A DNA stretch of 64,000 nt from Terrabacter sp. Root181 (GTDB lineage: Bacteria > Actinomycetota > Actinomycetes > Actinomycetales > Dermatophilaceae): NCBI RefSeq assembly GCF_001428505.1, contig NZ_LMHU01000005.1, positions 310,001 through 374,000 of the forward strand, written 5' to 3'. A program made the position numbers and the translations under genes. Of the stretch, positions 18,107-26,389 are shown one piece after another; the stretch's first letter is position 1, and every line of letters begins with the position of its first letter. The notes under the pieces were generated by a model. It searched no databases. It saw only the letters and a list, made by a program, of their open reading frames with translations, and was not told the DNA's origin.

Positions 18107-19111
18107 ATGACCGTACGCATCGGCATGATCGGCCCCGGCGGGATGGGCCAGGCGCACATCGACCGCATCCACACCGTCATCGCGGACGGGCGAGTCGTCG
18201 CCGTCTCCGACGTCGACCCGGCGCGCGCGGCCGAGGTGGCGTCGCGGATCGACGGGACGGCATACGCGTCGTCGGCCGAGCTCATCGCCGCCGACGAGGT
18301 CGACGCCGTGATGATCTGCAGCTACGGGCCGGCGCACGAGGTCGACGTGCTCGCCGCGATCGCGGCGGGGAAGCCCGTCTTCTGCGAGAAGCCGCTGACG
18401 CCGACGGCGGAGGCTGCACTGCGGATCATGGAGGCCGAGCAGGCGGGTGGGCGGCGTTTGGTGACAGTGGGATTCATGCGGCGCTTCGACCGGAGCTACC
18501 GCGAGATGAAGGCACTGCTCGACTCGGGCGAGCTCGGCGAGACGCTCATGGTCCACTGCGCCCACCGCAACCCGACCGTGCCCGAGCACTACACGTGGGA
18601 CATGGCCATCAACGACACGGCGATCCACGAGGTCGACACGATGCGCTGGCTGCTCGGCGAGGAGTTCGTCTCGGCGCGCGTCGACAAGCCGAAGAAGACG
18701 TCGCTGCGCTTCGAGCACCTGCAGGACCCGCTCGTGCTCGTCCTCGAGACCGAGTCGGGCGTGCGCGTCGACGACGAGATCTTCGTCAACTGCCAGTTCG
18801 GCTACGACATCCGCTGCGAGGCCGTGGCCGAGAAGGGGACGGTGAGCCTCGGCGACCAGAACGCGATCGTCGTGCGCGACGGCGTCGGGGTGCGCAACGC
18901 GATCGCCCGCGACCACAACGACCGCTTCTGGGGTGCGTTCGTCACTGAGGTGCAGGAGTGGATCAGCGCGGTGGCCCGCGGCGAGCACACGGGGTCGACG
19001 TCGTGGGACGGGTATGCCGCCGCGTGCGTCTGTGACGCCGGAGTCCGTGCGCTCACCGACGAGGGCGTCGTCAAGGTCGAGATGATCGCCAAGCCCGACT
19101 TCTACGCCTGA
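18107..19111 (+). CDS. iolG: myo-inositol 2-dehydrogenase
   Basis: This 334-residue Gfo/Idh/MocA protein has the Rossmann motif [12 protein letters not shown], the signature [19 protein letters not shown] and [15 protein letters not shown], which carries the Asp and His of the inositol dehydrogenase active site. It oxidises myo-inositol to scyllo-inosose with NAD. GAAGGAG precedes the ATG. It is the last gene of the catabolic chain and is followed by a hairpin. It is clearly distinct from the first operon gene at 8732. Confidence 0.92.
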   Translation: MTVRIGMIGPGGMGQAHIDRIHTVIADGRVVAVSDVDPARAAEVASRIDGTAYASSAELIAADEVDAVMICSYGPAHEVDVLAAIAAGKPVFCEKPLTPTAEAALRIMEAEQAGGRRLVTVGFMRRFDRSYREMKALLDSGELGETLMVHCAHRNPTVPEHYTWDMAINDTAIHEVDTMRWLLGEEFVSARVDKPKKTSLRFEHLQDPLVLVLETESGVRVDDEIFVNCQFGYDIRCEAVAEKGTVSLGDQNAIVVRDGVGVRNAIARDHNDRFWGAFVTEVQEWISAVARGEHTGSTSWDGYAAACVCDAGVRALTDEGVVKVEMIAKPDFYA

Positions 19112-19139
19112 CAACCGGTCGGGGCCGGCCCGACCGACG

Positions 19140-19186
19140 GAACGCGGTGGACTGCTGGCGCCAGCCGCCGGGGATCCACCGCGTTC
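19140..19186 (+). terminator. Terminator-like hairpin after the iol operon
   Basis: GAACGCGGTGGA (19140-19151) is perfectly complementary to TCCACCGCGTTC (19175-19186). The 23-nt loop contains a further TGGCGCCA palindrome. It lies 29 nt after the iolG stop. Confidence 0.7.
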
Positions 19187-19311
19187 AGGCGTCCGGGGGC
19201 GCCAAGCCCGACTCCTACGCCGGGTCGGCGGTGCCGCGCCTCTACGTCGCCCGGCTCGGGCGTGCCTGCCTCCTCGGCGACGGCTCCCGGGTCGAGCTTC
19301 CGCTCGCGTGA
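19147..19311 (+). other. Short open frame containing an echo of the iolG C-terminus
   Basis: A 54-codon frame (GTG 19147 to TGA 19311) contains AKPDSYA, nearly the last seven residues of IolG (AKPDFYA). The DNA at 19201-19221 matches the iolG end at 19088-19108 in 20 of 21 positions. There is no good ribosome site. It is more likely a remnant of a local duplication than a gene; the remainder of the frame resembles nothing I recognise. Confidence 0.4.
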
Positions 19312-19321
19312 ACCGCGACCG

Positions 19322-19933
19322 TCACCGGCGCTGAACCCTGGGGAGGGTGGTGTCCGAGAGGCCACCGGGCGGGTCGGCCCGGGACAGCGGGCCGACGTCG
19401 CGCACGTGCACGGGCTGCCACGGCGACACGGCATACAGCCCTCCGCCGAGCAGGGCGAGCGCCGTCACGACCGCACAGACCCGGAGCATGACCGTGGCCG
19501 TCCTGGCCGCGAGCCCGTGCCGGGCGAGGGCCAGCAGGCCGAGGCCGAGCAGGCCCCCAGCCGTGTTGGCGATGACGTCGGTGGTGTCCGACCTCCCGAC
19601 GGCCAGGACGTACTGGGCGACCTCGAGGGCGAGGCTTGCCCCGGCCATCACAAGCCCGGCCTGCCACCACGGACGGGCCGGCGCGACGAGACCGACGTAG
19701 ACGCCGAAGGGGACGAAGAGCGCGAGGTTCACGACGACCTCGACGGGTGCGCTGGGGCCGGCCTCGGCCGTGCGCACGAACGGCACGAGCTTGACCATCG
19801 TGTCTCCGCCGACCCAGGGGACGTCGAGCTTCCACAGCACCGTCCAGACGAGGAGCACGAGGTAGATCGCGAACAGCGCGACCAGGGGCCGCGCGGGCCG
19901 CGCGGGCCGCGCGCGTGCGAGCGGGCGGGTCAC
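19322..19933 (-). CDS. VanZ-like membrane protein
   Basis: This 203-residue protein has about 5 hydrophobic segments, including the VanZ-type motifs KLVPF, VVVNLALFVPFGVYVG, ALEVAQYVLAVGRSDTTDVIANTAGGLLG. VanZ proteins are membrane proteins linked to low-level teicoplanin resistance, but most homologues are of unknown function. The start is placed at GTG 19933, which overlaps the upstream stop as GTGA; an upstream in-frame ATG at 20044 would overlap the VanY-like gene by over 110 nt and is rejected. It forms an operon with that gene. Confidence 0.85.
   Translation of the reverse strand: MTRPLARARPARPARPLVALFAIYLVLLVWTVLWKLDVPWVGGDTMVKLVPFVRTAEAGPSAPVEVVVNLALFVPFGVYVGLVAPARPWWQAGLVMAGASLALEVAQYVLAVGRSDTTDVIANTAGGLLGLGLLALARHGLAARTATVMLRVCAVVTALALLGGGLYAVSPWQPVHVRDVGPLSRADPPGGLSDTTLPRVQRR
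19887..19913 (-). repeat. Three 9-bp tandem repeats near the VanZ N-terminus
   Basis: GGGCCGCGC is repeated three times on the plus strand, encoding an Ala-Arg-Pro tract on the minus strand in the cytoplasmic N-terminus before the first membrane segment. Confidence 0.85.
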
Positions 19934-20643
19934 TGCTGCATCCTCGGGTCCCGCGACGGGTCGGCGTACATGGCCGGGCAGCCGCGCGCTGACGCGTGGG
20001 GGCGCAGCTCGTAGTGCCAGGGCTCGTTGGCGTAGACCTGGCACAGGCCGTAGCCCGCCCCGTGCTCCGACAGCCAGGTCGTGGCGTCCGCGTCCCCGAC
20101 GTCGACCGCCTCCCCCGACACGTGGGGGGACGCGTCGACGCTGGCGACCCAGCGGGCAGCGTCGTGGCTCGTCCCGTACGTCGTGTCGGCCTCGTCGAGC
20201 AGCTGCTGTTGGTAGGTCGACGAGCGCCAGCCGCTGTTGACGTAGAGGGTGACGTCGTCGCGCTCGGCGGCCCGGGCCGCCTCGCGCAGGGCGCTGAGCA
20301 GTGCGGGGTCGAGCCTCGTCACGGCGGGGTAGGTGTCGTCGAAGGGTTCGACGCCGTCGGGGAGCTGACCGTCCGCGACGCCCGACGCGCCGTGCGCCGG
20401 GCCCGGAGGTTCGTCGGGAAGCCGACCAGGGCGCTCGCCGGGCGGGTGGAGGGAAGCGCTGTCAGGGGTGCGCTCGGACGAGGCGTGTGCGAGAGGCTTC
20501 GCGACGCTCGGTGGTGCACCTGCTGAGGCCTCCTCCGGCGAACAGCCGCTGAGGACGGCCATGAGCGCGATGACGGTACCCAGCACGGCCACGGGGGTCG
20601 CTCGGGTGTGCGGGCGGGTCGGTGGGTGGTGCCGAGAGAACAT
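19930..20643 (-). CDS. VanY-like D-alanyl-D-alanine carboxypeptidase lipoprotein
   Basis: The protein has 237 residues. The lipobox LSGC gives Cys34 as lipid anchor; a Pro/Ala/Glu-rich linker of about 70 residues follows, then an M15-type peptidase domain with SPHVSGEAVDVGD (first zinc His and Asp) and EPWHYE (catalytic Glu and zinc His). It would trim the terminal D-Ala of peptidoglycan stems outside the membrane. No Shine-Dalgarno is visible before ATG 20643. It is divergent from a response regulator gene, 88 nt away. Confidence 0.9.
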   Translation of the reverse strand: MFSRHHPPTRPHTRATPVAVLGTVIALMAVLSGCSPEEASAGAPPSVAKPLAHASSERTPDSASLHPPGERPGRLPDEPPGPAHGASGVADGQLPDGVEPFDDTYPAVTRLDPALLSALREAARAAERDDVTLYVNSGWRSSTYQQQLLDEADTTYGTSHDAARWVASVDASPHVSGEAVDVGDADATTWLSEHGAGYGLCQVYANEPWHYELRPHASARGCPAMYADPSRDPRMQQ

Positions 20644-20719
20644 GTCGCCCAGTCAAGACAGGGCGGCGTTGCGAGCACGTATGCCGTTTTCCTTACACGG
20701 ACGATATGGGTCCGCTCCC

Positions 20720-20725
20720 TATCCT
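20720..20725 (+). promoter_or_regulatory. -10 box of a candidate leaderless response-regulator mRNA
   Basis: TATCCT ends 6 nt before ATG 20732, which would put transcription start at or beside the A of the ATG. No ribosome-binding sequence is present. The -35 is not obvious. Confidence 0.5.
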
Positions 20726-20731
20726 TGCCTC

Positions 20732-21460
20732 ATGCGTGTGTTGGTCGTCGAGGACGAGCCCCTGCTCGCGGGCGCCATCCGGGACGGCCTGCGGCTGGAG
20801 GCGATCGCGGCCGACACCGCGGGAGACGGCGAGACCGCGCTGGAGCTGTTGGGCCTCAACGCGTACGACATCGCCGTCCTCGACCGCGACATCCCGGGGC
20901 CCTCCGGCGACGAGATCGCCAGCCAGATCGTGGCGTCCGGTTCGGGCATGCCGATCCTCATGCTGACCGCCGCCGACCGCATCGAGGACAAGACGTCGGG
21001 GTTCGAGCTCGGCGCCGACGACTACCTCACGAAGCCTTTCGAGCTGCGGGAGCTCGTGCTGCGCCTCAGGGCGCTCGACCGCAGGCGCGGCCACAACAGG
21101 CCCCCGGTGCGCGAGATAGCGGGGCTGAGGCTCGACCCGTTCCGCCGCGAGGTCTTCCGCGACGGAAGGTACGTCGCACTGACCCGCAAGCAGTTCGCCG
21201 TGCTCGAGGTGCTCGTCGCCGCCGAAGGGGGCGTGGTCAGCGCCGAGGAGCTCCTCCACCGCGCGTGGGACGAGAACGCCGACCCCTTCACCAACGCCGT
21301 CCGCATCACGGTCTCGGCCCTGCGCAAGCGACTGGGCGAACCGTGGGTCATCGCGACCGTCCCCGGCGTCGGCTACCGCATCGACGCAGGGCCCGGTGAC
21401 GGTCAGGGCGGCGACGCGGGCAACGCCGGCGACGGCGGCGGGGGTGGCGAGGGTGGCTAG
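20732..21460 (+). CDS. OmpR/PhoB-family response regulator
   Basis: The protein has 242 residues. The receiver domain has the acidic pair EDE at 8-10, the phospho-acceptor Asp51 (VLDRDIPG), the Thr of LMLTAAD and the Lys of YLTKPF. A winged-helix DNA-binding domain follows, with LTRKQFAVLEVLV and NAVRITVSALRKRLG. An unusual Gly/Asp-rich tail of about 20 residues after GYRIDAGPG is encoded over the start of the kinase gene. It pairs with the downstream histidine kinase, and the divergent vanY/vanZ-like genes are plausible targets. Confidence 0.93.
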   Translation: MRVLVVEDEPLLAGAIRDGLRLEAIAADTAGDGETALELLGLNAYDIAVLDRDIPGPSGDEIASQIVASGSGMPILMLTAADRIEDKTSGFELGADDYLTKPFELRELVLRLRALDRRRGHNRPPVREIAGLRLDPFRREVFRDGRYVALTRKQFAVLEVLVAAEGGVVSAEELLHRAWDENADPFTNAVRITVSALRKRLGEPWVIATVPGVGYRIDAGPGDGQGGDAGNAGDGGGGGEGG

Positions 21461-22556
21461 GAAGCCGGGCCTGAGCGTCCGCCTCAAGCTCACCCTCAGC
21501 TACGCGAGCTTCCTCATGGTCGCGGGCACTCTGCTCCTCGCCACCGTGTGGGTGTTCCTGCTGCGCTACGTGCCCGACCGGACCCGCGTCGGGCCGGGGC
21601 TGCCCGGCCCTTTCAACCCCACCCGCTCCGACCTCCTCGACGCCTTCGCGCCCCGAGCCTTCCAGGCCCTGGTGATCCTGCTCGCCGTCGGTCTCGTCGG
21701 CGGATGGCTGCTCGCCGGACGGATGCTCGCACCGCTCTCGAGGATCACCGAGGCCACCCGCGCCGCCGCGGCCGGCTCGCTCTCGCACCGGATCCAGCTC
21801 GAGGGCCGCAGCGACGAGTTCCGCGAGCTCGCCGACGCGTTCGACGCGATGCTCGCGCGTCTCGAGGCGCACGTCGCCGAGCAGCGGAGGTTCGCAGCGA
21901 ATGCCTCACACGAGCTGCGCACCCCTCTCGCGATCACCCAGACCCTGCTCGACGTGGCGCGTCAGGACCCGGACCGGGACCAGGCAGAGCTCGTCGCCCG
22001 CCTGTACGACGTCAACTCCCGGGCGATCGGGGTGACCGAGGCCCTGCTCCTGCTGAGCCGTGCCGACCAGCGCTCGTTCACGCCCGAACGCGTCGACCTG
22101 TCGCTGTGCGCGGAGGATGCCGCCGAGTCGCTCCTTCCCCTGACGGAGGAGCGCGGGGTCACCATCGAGGCGTCAGGCGATGCCGCCCCGACCCTCGGCT
22201 CGACGACGCTCCTGCAGCAGCTCACGACGAACCTCGTGCACAACGCCATCGTCCACAACCTGCCCGAGGGCGGCACCGTGTGGGTCAGGACCACCGCCGG
22301 CCCGGCCGGCGTGCAGCTCACCGTCGAGAACACCGGCGAGCGCCTCAGCGCACCCTTCGTCGCCACGCTCACCGAGCCCTTCCTGCGGGGCGCCGGACGC
22401 ACCCGCACCCACGACGCAGGCGTGGGTTTGGGCCTGGCCATCGTCGACAGCATCACCCGAGCACACGACGGGAGCCTCACCCTGACGCCGAGGCCCACCG
22501 GCGGGCTCCGCGTCACTGTGCGCCTGCCCGCCGCTGCGAGCGGCCGGGCTCAGTAG
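21453..22556 (+). CDS. Two-component sensor histidine kinase
   Basis: The protein has 367 residues. It has an N-terminal membrane segment, an extracellular loop of about 40 residues, a second membrane segment (VILLAVGLVGGWLLAG), a HAMP linker, HisKA with phospho-acceptor His153 in SHELRTPLA, and a HATPase domain with NLVHNAIVHN and GVGLGLAIV. GTG 21453 is chosen; GTG 21444 is also possible. It overlaps the regulator gene by 8 nt and is therefore co-translated. Its sensing loop is small, which suggests an intramembrane or envelope signal. Its end overlaps the convergent next gene by 7 nt. Confidence 0.92.
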   Translation: MARKPGLSVRLKLTLSYASFLMVAGTLLLATVWVFLLRYVPDRTRVGPGLPGPFNPTRSDLLDAFAPRAFQALVILLAVGLVGGWLLAGRMLAPLSRITEATRAAAAGSLSHRIQLEGRSDEFRELADAFDAMLARLEAHVAEQRRFAANASHELRTPLAITQTLLDVARQDPDRDQAELVARLYDVNSRAIGVTEALLLLSRADQRSFTPERVDLSLCAEDAAESLLPLTEERGVTIEASGDAAPTLGSTTLLQQLTTNLVHNAIVHNLPEGGTVWVRTTAGPAGVQLTVENTGERLSAPFVATLTEPFLRGAGRTRTHDAGVGLGLAIVDSITRAHDGSLTLTPRPTGGLRVTVRLPAAASGRAQ

Positions 22557-23014
22557 GTGCCCTTGATGATGAAGTAGGAACCGCGGATCGTGCCGGCCAG
22601 CTTCGACTTCTGCCGGGCGAACTTGAACTGCGTCGCGAGCTCCTCGGGGACCTCCATGCCGTCGGAGAGCTTGAACCCGACGGCGCGCTTCCCCGCGGCT
22701 TCGAGGGCATACATCACGTTGATCGACAGGCCGGACTCGTAGAAGACATACGCCATCTTGATCCCCTCGACCTCGAAGGCGGTCGCCTCCAGGGGTCGGG
22801 ACTCGATGACGAGGTCTCGCTCCTCCTTGAGGATGCGGTGCACCCAGTCGACGGCCTCGGTCGCCTCACTGGCGGGCTCGACGGTGAAGACGTGGGAGTA
22901 CTTGTTCCTGAAGTAGCGGGCCTCGTTGGCCCTCAGGCCCGCCAGCGCCGCTGCGACCGGCGACGACTCGAGCCCCTCGGTCGACACGTCCGCGAAGTCG
23001 ACGACGTACGACAT
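22550..23014 (-). CDS. Protein of unknown function, 154 aa
   Basis: I do not recognise this family. It is a soluble, mixed alpha/beta protein with no signal or membrane segment. It has evenly distributed charged residues, an aromatic-rich segment (ARYFRNKYSHVF) and a basic C-terminal end (FARQKSKLAGTIRGSYFIIKG). AGGAGG lies 5 nt before ATG 23014, an excellent start. It sits tail to tail with the histidine kinase and downstream of a ferritin-like gene from which a strong hairpin separates it. Confidence 0.75.
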   Translation of the reverse strand: MSYVVDFADVSTEGLESSPVAAALAGLRANEARYFRNKYSHVFTVEPASEATEAVDWVHRILKEERDLVIESRPLEATAFEVEGIKMAYVFYESGLSINVMYALEAAGKRAVGFKLSDGMEVPEELATQFKFARQKSKLAGTIRGSYFIIKGTY

Positions 23015-23061
23015 GGAAACCTCCTGGGTCAGGCCTTCGCCGCCACACTAACCGCCACGGG

Positions 23062-23100
23062 ATGACCCCGCCGAGGGATGTGGTCCCTGGGCGGGGTCAT
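23062..23100 (-). terminator. Strong hairpin after the PA2169-like gene
   Basis: ATGACCCCGCC (23062-23072) pairs with GGCGGGGTCAT (23090-23100), and inside it AGGGA pairs with TCCCT around a 5-nt loop. It lies 19 nt past the stop of the minus-strand gene ending at 23119 and upstream of the gene starting at 23014. Confidence 0.8.
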
Positions 23101-23118
23101 GACAGACCGTGGTGCTGG

Positions 23119-23562
23119 TCAGTCAGCGAGCTGGAGGGCCTTGACCTCGTCGCGTGCGGCCACTACGGCCACGCGCTGACGGCTCACGACGTCCCGGAAC
23201 CCGGCACTGAGGTCGTGCTTCTCAGCCTTCTCGTACTCCGAGACCGCGTGGTCCTCGCCCGTCACGGCAGCGCCGAGGACGCTTCCCGCGTCGTCACCGG
23301 TCAGGGCGTCCTTGAGCGAGATCCACCCGCGGTGCAGGGACGCTGCGACCGAGCCGCTCTCGTCGACGTCGTCGCCGTACTCGTGGCCCATCCCGACGAT
23401 CTCGCGGCGGAAGCCGGCACGCTGCTCGGCCAGGCGCTGCAGGGTGGTGGCCCACTCGGCGCGGTCGCTGTCACGCAGCTTCTCGGCGGCAGCGGCGAAC
23501 CCGCGCTCGCCGTCCTTCAGGGTCTCCACGAGGTCCTTGGCGACCTTCTCGTCATCCGACAT
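23119..23562 (-). CDS. PA2169/DUF2383-type ferritin-like four-helix protein
   Basis: This 147-residue, nearly all-helical, charged protein has helices matching the PA2169 family: DLVETLKDGERGFAAAAEKL, then an RREI helix, SLHRGWISLKDAL, and GEDHAVSEYEKA with Glu and His pairs that could bind metal. It is probably a cytoplasmic stress or iron-related protein. GAAGGAG lies 5 nt before ATG 23562, so a longer frame back to 23676 is rejected. Confidence 0.85.
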   Translation of the reverse strand: MSDDEKVAKDLVETLKDGERGFAAAAEKLRDSDRAEWATTLQRLAEQRAGFRREIVGMGHEYGDDVDESGSVAASLHRGWISLKDALTGDDAGSVLGAAVTGEDHAVSEYEKAEKHDLSAGFRDVVSRQRVAVVAARDEVKALQLAD

Positions 23563-23800
23563 GTGCACTCCTTCGGTCAGGTTGCTGGACCTCCGGGACC
23601 TACCCGACGGCGTCACGGCCCAAACGCGGGCAGCGCTGATCCGCACCATCCCGGGGAATGCCGAGTCGCCGACCACCCACCATTGCCGGCTGCACCACGA
23701 GCTGTGCGCGCGGTCACCACCTCACGCGTGACGGCCTGATCCGCTCGCCCCGACGCGTAGAGTCGAGGCAGCAGCCTGGTGTCTGGGAGGAGTCACGGCG

Positions 23801-24919
23801 ATGACGTCGGAATCGGTCGAGGACGAGCGCCAGTGGGCTGCCGAGAAGCGCGACTTCGTCGCTGACCGACGTGACGAGCTGGCGGCCGAGCGCGACGCCG
23901 TCGCGGACGTGAGGGACGCGCTCGCCGACGCGCGACAGGTTCTCCTGGACGAGCGGGAACGGCAGCTGGACGCCCGTGCGGTCGAGCTCGGATCTCCCGG
24001 TGACAGTGTCGTATCCGCGGCTTCAAGGCTTGCCGACCGCGCGAGTCGGTCACAGGCACGCCGGGACCGCGAGGAGGTGGCGGCATCACGCGACGCCGCC
24101 GCGGTCGACCGGGACGAGGCCGCTGAGCGACGGCTCGCGGCCACGCCGACGACCAAGCTGGCCGCGGCGTTCGCCGAGGTCGCCGAGCACCTCTACGCCG
24201 CCGACTCCTTCGACGAGGTCCTGTCGCGGATCGCCCGGGCCGCGGTGAGCACCGTCGCGGGGTGCCAGATGGCCAGCGTCACGCTCCGGGAGGGCGGGAC
24301 GTTCCAGACCGCCGCGACCACGGCCTCGGCCGCCTCGGCCGTCGACCAGGCGCAGTACGAGGCCCACCAGGGACCCTGTCTGGACGCGGTGGACGAGGCC
24401 ATCGTGTATGCGCGGTCCTTCCCCGACACCCGCTGGCCGGCGCTGGCGTCACGACCGGCCGACTTCGGCGCCGAGTCCGCCGCCTCCTACCGCCTGGCCG
24501 CGCCGAGACTGTGGACCGACGGCGCCGGGGGATCGCTGAACACGTACGGGATCGAGCCGGATGCGTTCAGCGAGGAGGCGCAGAACATCGGGCTCATCCT
24601 CGCCGTACACGCAGGGCTGGCCGCGGGAGCGGCCCACGAACGTCGCGACCTCGAGGATCTGGCCGAGGGGCTGAACCAGGCGCTCGTGTCCCGCGACGTC
24701 ATCGGCCAGGCCAAGGGGATTCTCATGGAGCGGCTGAAGCTCACCCCGGAGGATGCGTTCGACGCCCTGCGACGGGCGTCCCAGCGGCTGAACGAGAAGC
24801 TCCGGTCGGTGGCCGTCACGGTGGCGCAGACGGGCGAGTTCGACTGCCGCGACGCTCTCCGGCCGGGCTCGGGTGCGTCCCGATCCCCTGCGCGAGCCGT
24901 GGAGAGGGACGGGGCCTGA
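23801..24919 (+). CDS. GAF-ANTAR transcription antitermination regulator, copy 1
   Basis: The protein has 372 residues. Residues 1-115 are a highly charged coiled coil rich in Arg, Asp, Glu and Ala (DERQWAAEKRDFVADRRDEL). A GAF domain follows at about 120-285 (DEVLSRIARAAVSTVAGCQMASVTL, GPCLDA), then an ANTAR RNA-binding domain at about 295-350 (SRDVIGQAKGILMERLKLTPEDAFDALRRAS cut here for length: Ala-Arg-Phe-type three-helix bundle). Such proteins bind paired hairpins in nascent RNA to prevent termination, with the GAF domain sensing a signal. GGAGGAG precedes the ATG, and TAGAGT at 23758-23763 may be its -10 box. A close paralogue starts at 26390. Confidence 0.9.
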   Translation: MTSESVEDERQWAAEKRDFVADRRDELAAERDAVADVRDALADARQVLLDERERQLDARAVELGSPGDSVVSAASRLADRASRSQARRDREEVAASRDAAAVDRDEAAERRLAATPTTKLAAAFAEVAEHLYAADSFDEVLSRIARAAVSTVAGCQMASVTLREGGTFQTAATTASAASAVDQAQYEAHQGPCLDAVDEAIVYARSFPDTRWPALASRPADFGAESAASYRLAAPRLWTDGAGGSLNTYGIEPDAFSEEAQNIGLILAVHAGLAAGAAHERRDLEDLAEGLNQALVSRDVIGQAKGILMERLKLTPEDAFDALRRASQRLNEKLRSVAVTVAQTGEFDCRDALRPGSGASRSPARAVERDGA

Positions 24920-24960
24920 GCACCCGGCATACATCGGGGTGACGATCACGGCGCTGGGAG

Positions 24961-25545
24961 TCAGTAGCCACCTGAGCCGGGCCAGCCCTGGGCCCCGATG
25001 TACCAGACGGCCGACGTCAGCACGGCGCCGATGAGCAGCGCGAAGAGCAGACCCCCGGCCACGGGCAGGAACCACCCGGGTGCGCGCCTCGATCGCACCG
25101 CCACCACCTTGACGACGACCGCCCCGAGGACGGCGCAGCCGAGCACACCGTGCACGACCGTCCTCGTGGACACGGGCTCGCCGTCCGCCAGCGTGCCGGA
25201 CTCGAGGCCGAGGGCCCAGAGACAGTGGTACGCGACGAAGACGAGGAGCACGACGGCGACCGCCCCGGAGATCCGGTGTGCGGTGCCGAGCCATGACGGC
25301 GCCGCGATGCCGAGCTTGCCGTAGAGCCAGAGCGCCCCGATGAGCTGGAGGACGGCCAGCACCCCGATCACGACGGACACCACGACCTTCATGTCGATGA
25401 CCGTGCGGAAGCCGAACGTCGTCGTGCCGGCAAGTGTCGGGTCGTGCACCTTGCCGAACACGCCGACGAGCAACGCGACGACCGCACCGGCGGCGAACGC
25501 CGTCAAGGGGATCGCCAGGCTTTTCGTGGACGTGCTCTCTCCCAT
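24961..25545 (-). CDS. DUF6529-like small membrane protein
   Basis: This 194-residue protein has about five membrane segments, with conserved-looking His residues in HRISGAVAVVLLVFVAYH and TVVHGVLG that could bind haem in the manner of cytochrome b561-like proteins. I assign it tentatively to the DUF6529 type. It lies tail to tail with the first GAF-ANTAR gene. An electron-transport role is possible but not shown. Confidence 0.7.
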   Translation of the reverse strand: MGESTSTKSLAIPLTAFAAGAVVALLVGVFGKVHDPTLAGTTTFGFRTVIDMKVVVSVVIGVLAVLQLIGALWLYGKLGIAAPSWLGTAHRISGAVAVVLLVFVAYHCLWALGLESGTLADGEPVSTRTVVHGVLGCAVLGAVVVKVVAVRSRRAPGWFLPVAGGLLFALLIGAVLTSAVWYIGAQGWPGSGGY

Positions 25546-25679
25546 GAGGTCAGGATCCTCCCGCCGCGGCCCGTCCGACAGGAGAACGCCCCCAACCGCC
25601 CTCGGGACGGCCGGCCGCTCCTGCCGCCGTCGCGGTCGTCGCCGGTCGTCCCCGGTCGGTCAGCGGCGCCGGGTCAGGG

Positions 25680-26054
25680 TCAGGTCAAGAGAGCGGGTGC
25701 TGCCGTCACGAACCACGCGAGTGCCGCGCAGTTGGCGATGACGGTGCACCAGAAGATCGTGCGGAACGGCTGCTTGACCGTCTTGTGCCGGAAGAGGTGT
25801 CGCGCGACGAGTCCTCCCGGCCACCCACCGAGGACGTCGATCGTGTGCAGCCTGGCCTCCGGCGTACGCCGTCTGCCCTGGGTGGCTGCGGACTTGTCCG
25901 CTCGGTACATCGCGAACCCCACCCCGCTGAGCAGGCCATAGGCGATGAGCACCACGAGGGGCAGCTCGCCCCGAACCAGGAGCACGACCAGGAGCGCGAA
26001 GAACAGCGCCGCGGCAGCAACCGCCAGCGGTCGCCTCCTGACCCCTGGAGTCAT
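25680..26054 (-). CDS. DUF1294 membrane protein
   Basis: The protein has 124 residues. Two N-terminal hydrophobic segments are followed by the DUF1294 core: YRADKSAA, RTPEARLHTIDVLGGWPGG, RHLFRHKTVKQPF and a last membrane segment. The family is small, membrane-bound and of unknown function. AAGGAG lies 8 nt before ATG 26054. A longer in-frame extension to 26405 would cover the divergent promoter region and is rejected. Confidence 0.85.
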   Translation of the reverse strand: MTPGVRRRPLAVAAAALFFALLVVLLVRGELPLVVLIAYGLLSGVGFAMYRADKSAATQGRRRTPEARLHTIDVLGGWPGGLVARHLFRHKTVKQPFRTIFWCTVIANCAALAWFVTAAPALLT

Positions 26055-26389
26055 GTCGTCCGCTCCTTGCCTCGTCGATCGCCCATCCGGACAGCGGGCC
26101 TGCGGTGCCGGTCCGCCTGCGTGGACGGTAGGCACCGGCAGGCAGGACCGCGCGTACATCATCTCTGCGATCGCCGGGGTTCGTCGCGTTTCGCGACACC
26201 CACCGGCGAGCAGTTGGCCGACGTTCTTGATCGCGTCACCCCGGGGCGGTCCCATGCTGACTCGATGGACGTAGGGTTGAGGTGGCGCAGGGCCTCCAGC
26301 GGCTCGGGCCCGCAGCACAACCTCCACTGTGCGTGGCCGGATTGGGCATGCATCGGAGCTGGGCTCGGGAGACGCAGAGGAGCGACCTG
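26055..26389. other. Intergenic region between DUF1294 and GAF-ANTAR copy 2
   Basis: These 335 nt have no convincing gene. TAGGGT at 26272-26277 on the plus strand could be a -10 box for the downstream regulator, leaving a leader of about 110 nt. No strong paired hairpins of the kind bound by ANTAR proteins were spotted by eye. Confidence 0.4.
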
